Assembly (NCBI GenBank): GCA_934574095.1 | Contig: CAKTMW010000040.1 | Coordinates: 1-17,766 of the forward strand | From: an uncultured Oscillospiraceae bacterium | GTDB lineage: Bacteria; Bacillota; Clostridia; Oscillospirales; Oscillospiraceae | Direction of reading: 5' to 3' | DNA length: 17,766 nt | In this document: piece by piece, positions 16,075 to 17,766 of the stretch | Layout of the letters: each line of letters starts with the position of its first letter | Position numbering within the stretch: position 1 is the first letter of the stretch | Notes under the pieces: model-generated | Database searches by the model: none | The model's input: only the letters and a program-made list of their open reading frames with translations | What the model was told of the DNA's origin: nothing | Position numbers and translations under genes: made by a program

Positions 16075-16585
16075 ACGCTTTCAGCAGCTTTATCCGCGCC
16101 CGATAGTCCGGCATCACTTTGGCAACCTCGGCATAAAAGGCCGGGCTGTGGTCGTGGTGGCGGATATGCGCCAGCTCATGCACCACCACATAGTCGATGG
16201 CCTCCTCCGGATACTGCATCAGATACAGGGAGAAGCAGATGCCGTTCTTCCCGGAGCAGCTGCCGAACCGGGTCCTGGCCGAGGTGATCTTCACCGACGC
16301 GGGGGTGACCCCCATAATGGCGGCGTAGTGGGCCACCTTTCCCGGCAATACCTCCTTCGCCCGCTGGCGGAGGGCGGCGATCTCTGCTTCCGTCAGGGGC
16401 GGATGGGCCGCCTGACGGGCGGCCACCTTTGCCCTGGCCCTCTCCAGCCAACCGGCGTGGGCGGCCACGAACCGCTCGATCTCTCCTCTCGGCATCCCCT
16501 GCGGCGCACGAACCAGCACACGGCCCTCCCGCGTCACCTCCAGCGCCACGGTGCGGCGGCGGGAGCGGATGATCTCATAGTCCAT
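16073..16585 (-). CDS. YgjP-type metal-dependent peptidase (DUF45, M48-like)
   Basis: The 170-residue protein ends in the zinc motif HELAHIRHHDHSPAFY, with His136 and His140 as ligands, Glu137 as the catalytic base and His146 as the likely third ligand. TRFGSCSGKNGICFSLYL precedes it, the typical family strand pair. The N-terminal part has the charged, beta-rich opening of the family. Start 16585 is chosen because the minus-strand promoter at 16627-16655 would begin transcription downstream of the earlier ATG at 16648, and GGAGGG lies 12 bases before 16585. It has no signal peptide, so it is cytosolic. The substrate is unknown. It converges with the DUF2156-GNAT gene. Confidence 0.88.
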   Translation of the reverse strand: MDYEIIRSRRRTVALEVTREGRVLVRAPQGMPRGEIERFVAAHAGWLERARAKVAARQAAHPPLTEAEIAALRQRAKEVLPGKVAHYAAIMGVTPASVKITSARTRFGSCSGKNGICFSLYLMQYPEEAIDYVVVHELAHIRHHDHSPAFYAEVAKVMPDYRARIKLLKA

Positions 16586-16626
16586 GGACGGTACATTCCC
16601 TCCTGTTTTTCTAATTTCCTGCTGAT

Positions 16627-16655
16627 AGTATACCACGCCGCTGTACAAATTGCAA
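16627..16655 (-). promoter_or_regulatory. Promoter of the metallopeptidase gene
   Basis: On the minus strand, TTGCAA (16650-16655) and TATACT (16627-16632) are 17 bases apart with TGG before the -10 box. It overlaps the rightward promoter at 16642-16670. Its start near 16620 excludes the longer reading of the metallopeptidase. Confidence 0.75.
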
Positions 16656-16670
16656 AAGCTGTGCTACAAT
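16642..16670 (+). promoter_or_regulatory. Promoter of the PPC-Nudix pair
   Basis: TGTACA (16642-16647) and TACAAT (16665-16670) are 17 bases apart with TGC before the -10 box. The 12 bases TGTGCTACAATA here are the same as those at the surface-protein promoter (11791-11802). It overlaps the leftward promoter, so the two probably compete. Confidence 0.65.
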
Positions 16671-16713
16671 AAGCCTGCGGCAAGGGAAAAAACCGTCTGG
16701 GGAGGGATGCGTC

Positions 16714-17121
16714 ATGACCACCGTTTGCCGGAGGCTGCACAGGGGCGACGACCTGTTGCTGTCCATCCGGGCCATCTGTGCCGAATACCACATCGCCGCC
16801 GGGGTCATCCTCTCCGGGGTGGGGTGTCTGACCCGCGCCGTGCTGCGGGACGCCGACGGCGTCACCGTCCGCACCGTGGAGGAGCACTGCGAGATTCTGT
16901 CCCTGATGGGCACCGTCAGTCAGGAGCGCTGCCACCTGCACATCGCCCTGAGCCGTCAGGGACTGGGCGCCTTCGGCGGCCACCTGAAGGAGGGTTGCAT
17001 CATCAACACCACCTGCGAGCTGGTGATCGGCCTGCTGGACGGCTGGCGGTACGGCCAGCAGCAGGACGCGGAGACCGGCTACGACGAGATCACATTTGAA
17101 AGGACGATCGATCATGTATAA
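16714..17121 (+). CDS. PPC domain (DUF296) protein
   Basis: The 135 residues are a single PPC domain, the family named for its presence in plants and prokaryotes and found in plant AT-hook proteins. The conserved HLHIALSRQGLGAFGGHL and the following GCIINTTCELVIG are present, as is the N-terminal LHRGDDLLLSI. Family members form trimers, and some bind metal through conserved His residues, of which His in HLHIA and GGHL are candidates. The function in bacteria is unknown. The start follows GGGGAGGG. The last 8 bases overlap the Nudix gene, so translation is probably coupled. Confidence 0.85.
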   Translation: MTTVCRRLHRGDDLLLSIRAICAEYHIAAGVILSGVGCLTRAVLRDADGVTVRTVEEHCEILSLMGTVSQERCHLHIALSRQGLGAFGGHLKEGCIINTTCELVIGLLDGWRYGQQQDAETGYDEITFERTIDHV

Positions 17122-17590
17122 TTCCACATTGTGCTATATCGAGGACCCCCAGGGCAACTATCTGATGCTGCACCGGGTGAAGAAGGAAAACGACCTGAAC
17201 CACGACAAGTGGGTAGGCGTCGGCGGCAAGTTCGAGGACGGCGAGAGCCCGGAGGAGTGCATCCTGCGCGAAACGCGGGAGGAGACGGGCCTGACCCTGA
17301 CGGACTATCAGTACCGGGGACTCGTCACCTTCGTCTCCGACCGGTGGGAGACGGAGTATATGCACGTGTTCACCGCCACTGGCTGGACGGGAGAGTTGAC
17401 CGAGTGCAGCGAGGGCGTATTGGAATGGATACATAAGGATGCCCTGACGGCGCTGCCCCTGTGGACGGGGGACAACCTGTTTCTGGAGCTGATCCATGAG
17501 AAGGGTACCCCCTTCTTCTCCATGAAGCTGCGGTACGAGGGCGAGCGCCTGGCCTACGCGGCGCTGAACGGGGAGCAATTGGATATATGA
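17114..17590 (+). CDS. Nudix hydrolase (MutT-like)
   Basis: The 158 residues contain a full Nudix box, GGKFEDGESPEECILRET, then REETGLTL, which fits G-x5-E-x7-R-E-U-x-E-E-x-G-U with the metal-binding glutamates intact. The N-terminal LCYIEDPQGNYLMLHRVKKE resembles 8-oxo-dGTP diphosphatase-like members, so it may clean oxidised nucleotides, but substrates of this family cannot be read from the box. The start at 17114 is chosen because AAAGGACG lies just upstream; the frame also allows TTG at 17096. It overlaps the PPC gene by 8 bases and ends before a strong terminator. Confidence 0.92.
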   Translation: MYNSTLCYIEDPQGNYLMLHRVKKENDLNHDKWVGVGGKFEDGESPEECILRETREETGLTLTDYQYRGLVTFVSDRWETEYMHVFTATGWTGELTECSEGVLEWIHKDALTALPLWTGDNLFLELIHEKGTPFFSMKLRYEGERLAYAALNGEQLDI

Positions 17591-17593
17591 CAA

Positions 17594-17622
17594 CAAGGAC
17601 GGGACATACCCCGTCCTTTTTT
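17594..17622 (+). terminator. Terminator after the Nudix gene
   Basis: AAGGACGGG (17595-17603) pairs with CCCGTCCTT (17610-17618, one base overlap of choice) around a 6-base loop and runs into T6. It is almost a copy of the terminator at 12734, with one G fewer in the stem. Confidence 0.9.
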
Positions 17623-17766
17623 CGCCCCCTCCCGCCGCCTCATCCCCTTCGGGGGAGAATCCAAAGGGGAAAGCGGCGCAGCGCCGCCTGTGGCGGAAGC
17701 AGCAAGCCGCTTTCAAGGCAGCGCCCCGTCCAGCGGACACGAATGTGGCCGCTGAACGGTTGGCGC
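17623..17766. other. Gene-free end of the window
   Basis: No gene is seen in these last 144 bases. There are small hairpins, CCCC-TTC-GGGG near 17644 and GCGGCGC/GCGCCGC near 17671-17687. It may continue into a repeat outside the window. Confidence 0.5.

Noticed and set aside
16586..16648. Longer N terminus of the metallopeptidase
   Set aside because: The start at 16648 lies upstream of the likely transcription start of the best promoter, and it is not preceded by a binding site.

Overview
The window looks like chromosome from a Gram-positive anaerobe of the class Clostridia, most likely Oscillospiraceae-like. The evidence is an F-type ATP synthase operon of clostridial type, strong AAGGAG-type ribosome binding sites, promoters with TGn extended -10 boxes, U-rich intrinsic terminators, tRNAs with encoded CCA, and a moderately GC-rich genome. 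The genus cannot be fixed from this piece alone.

Bases 1-6465 hold the ATP synthase operon, reading right: the 3' end of an upstream gene (probably atpI-like), then atpB, E, F, H, A, G, D and C, with short gaps and two 4-base ATGA overlaps. The c subunit carries glutamates in both helices plus the Ser/Thr/Tyr of sodium-binding rotors, so the enzyme is probably sodium-driven. The operon meets galM (aldose 1-epimerase, reading left) at a perfect 60-base palindrome that serves as a terminator in both directions.

Bases 7857-10200 are accessory and decayed. They contain a terminator without an obvious gene, a sigma-factor-like gene whose ribosome binding site sits in a long hairpin, about 680 bases with no convincing gene, a 47-residue ORF, and the N-terminal stub of a large serine recombinase. 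This looks like the remnant of an integrative element. On the minus strand of 9899-10163 lies a strongly structured segment ending in terminators, a candidate noncoding RNA. Next come tRNA-Pro(GGG) on the minus strand and, divergently, tRNA-Ser(TGA) and tRNA-Ser(GCT).

From 10775 to the end the DNA is visibly more GC-rich, with C- and G-ending codons. It encodes a lipoate-protein ligase with an unusual Glu at a normally invariant Lys, a secreted membrane-anchored cohesin-like protein, a LysR regulator, a DUF2156-GNAT fusion, a YgjP-type metallopeptidase (minus strand), and a coupled PPC/DUF296-Nudix pair. Between the LysR and DUF2156 genes lies a 513-base element made of two diverged, inverted copies of one structured sequence; its hairpins are kept by compensating changes.

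The most notable items are that inverted structured repeat, the candidate minus-strand RNA, the two-carboxylate c subunit and the hairpin over the sigma gene's ribosome binding site. I do not see a complete new multi-gene system such as a defence island or biosynthetic cluster.
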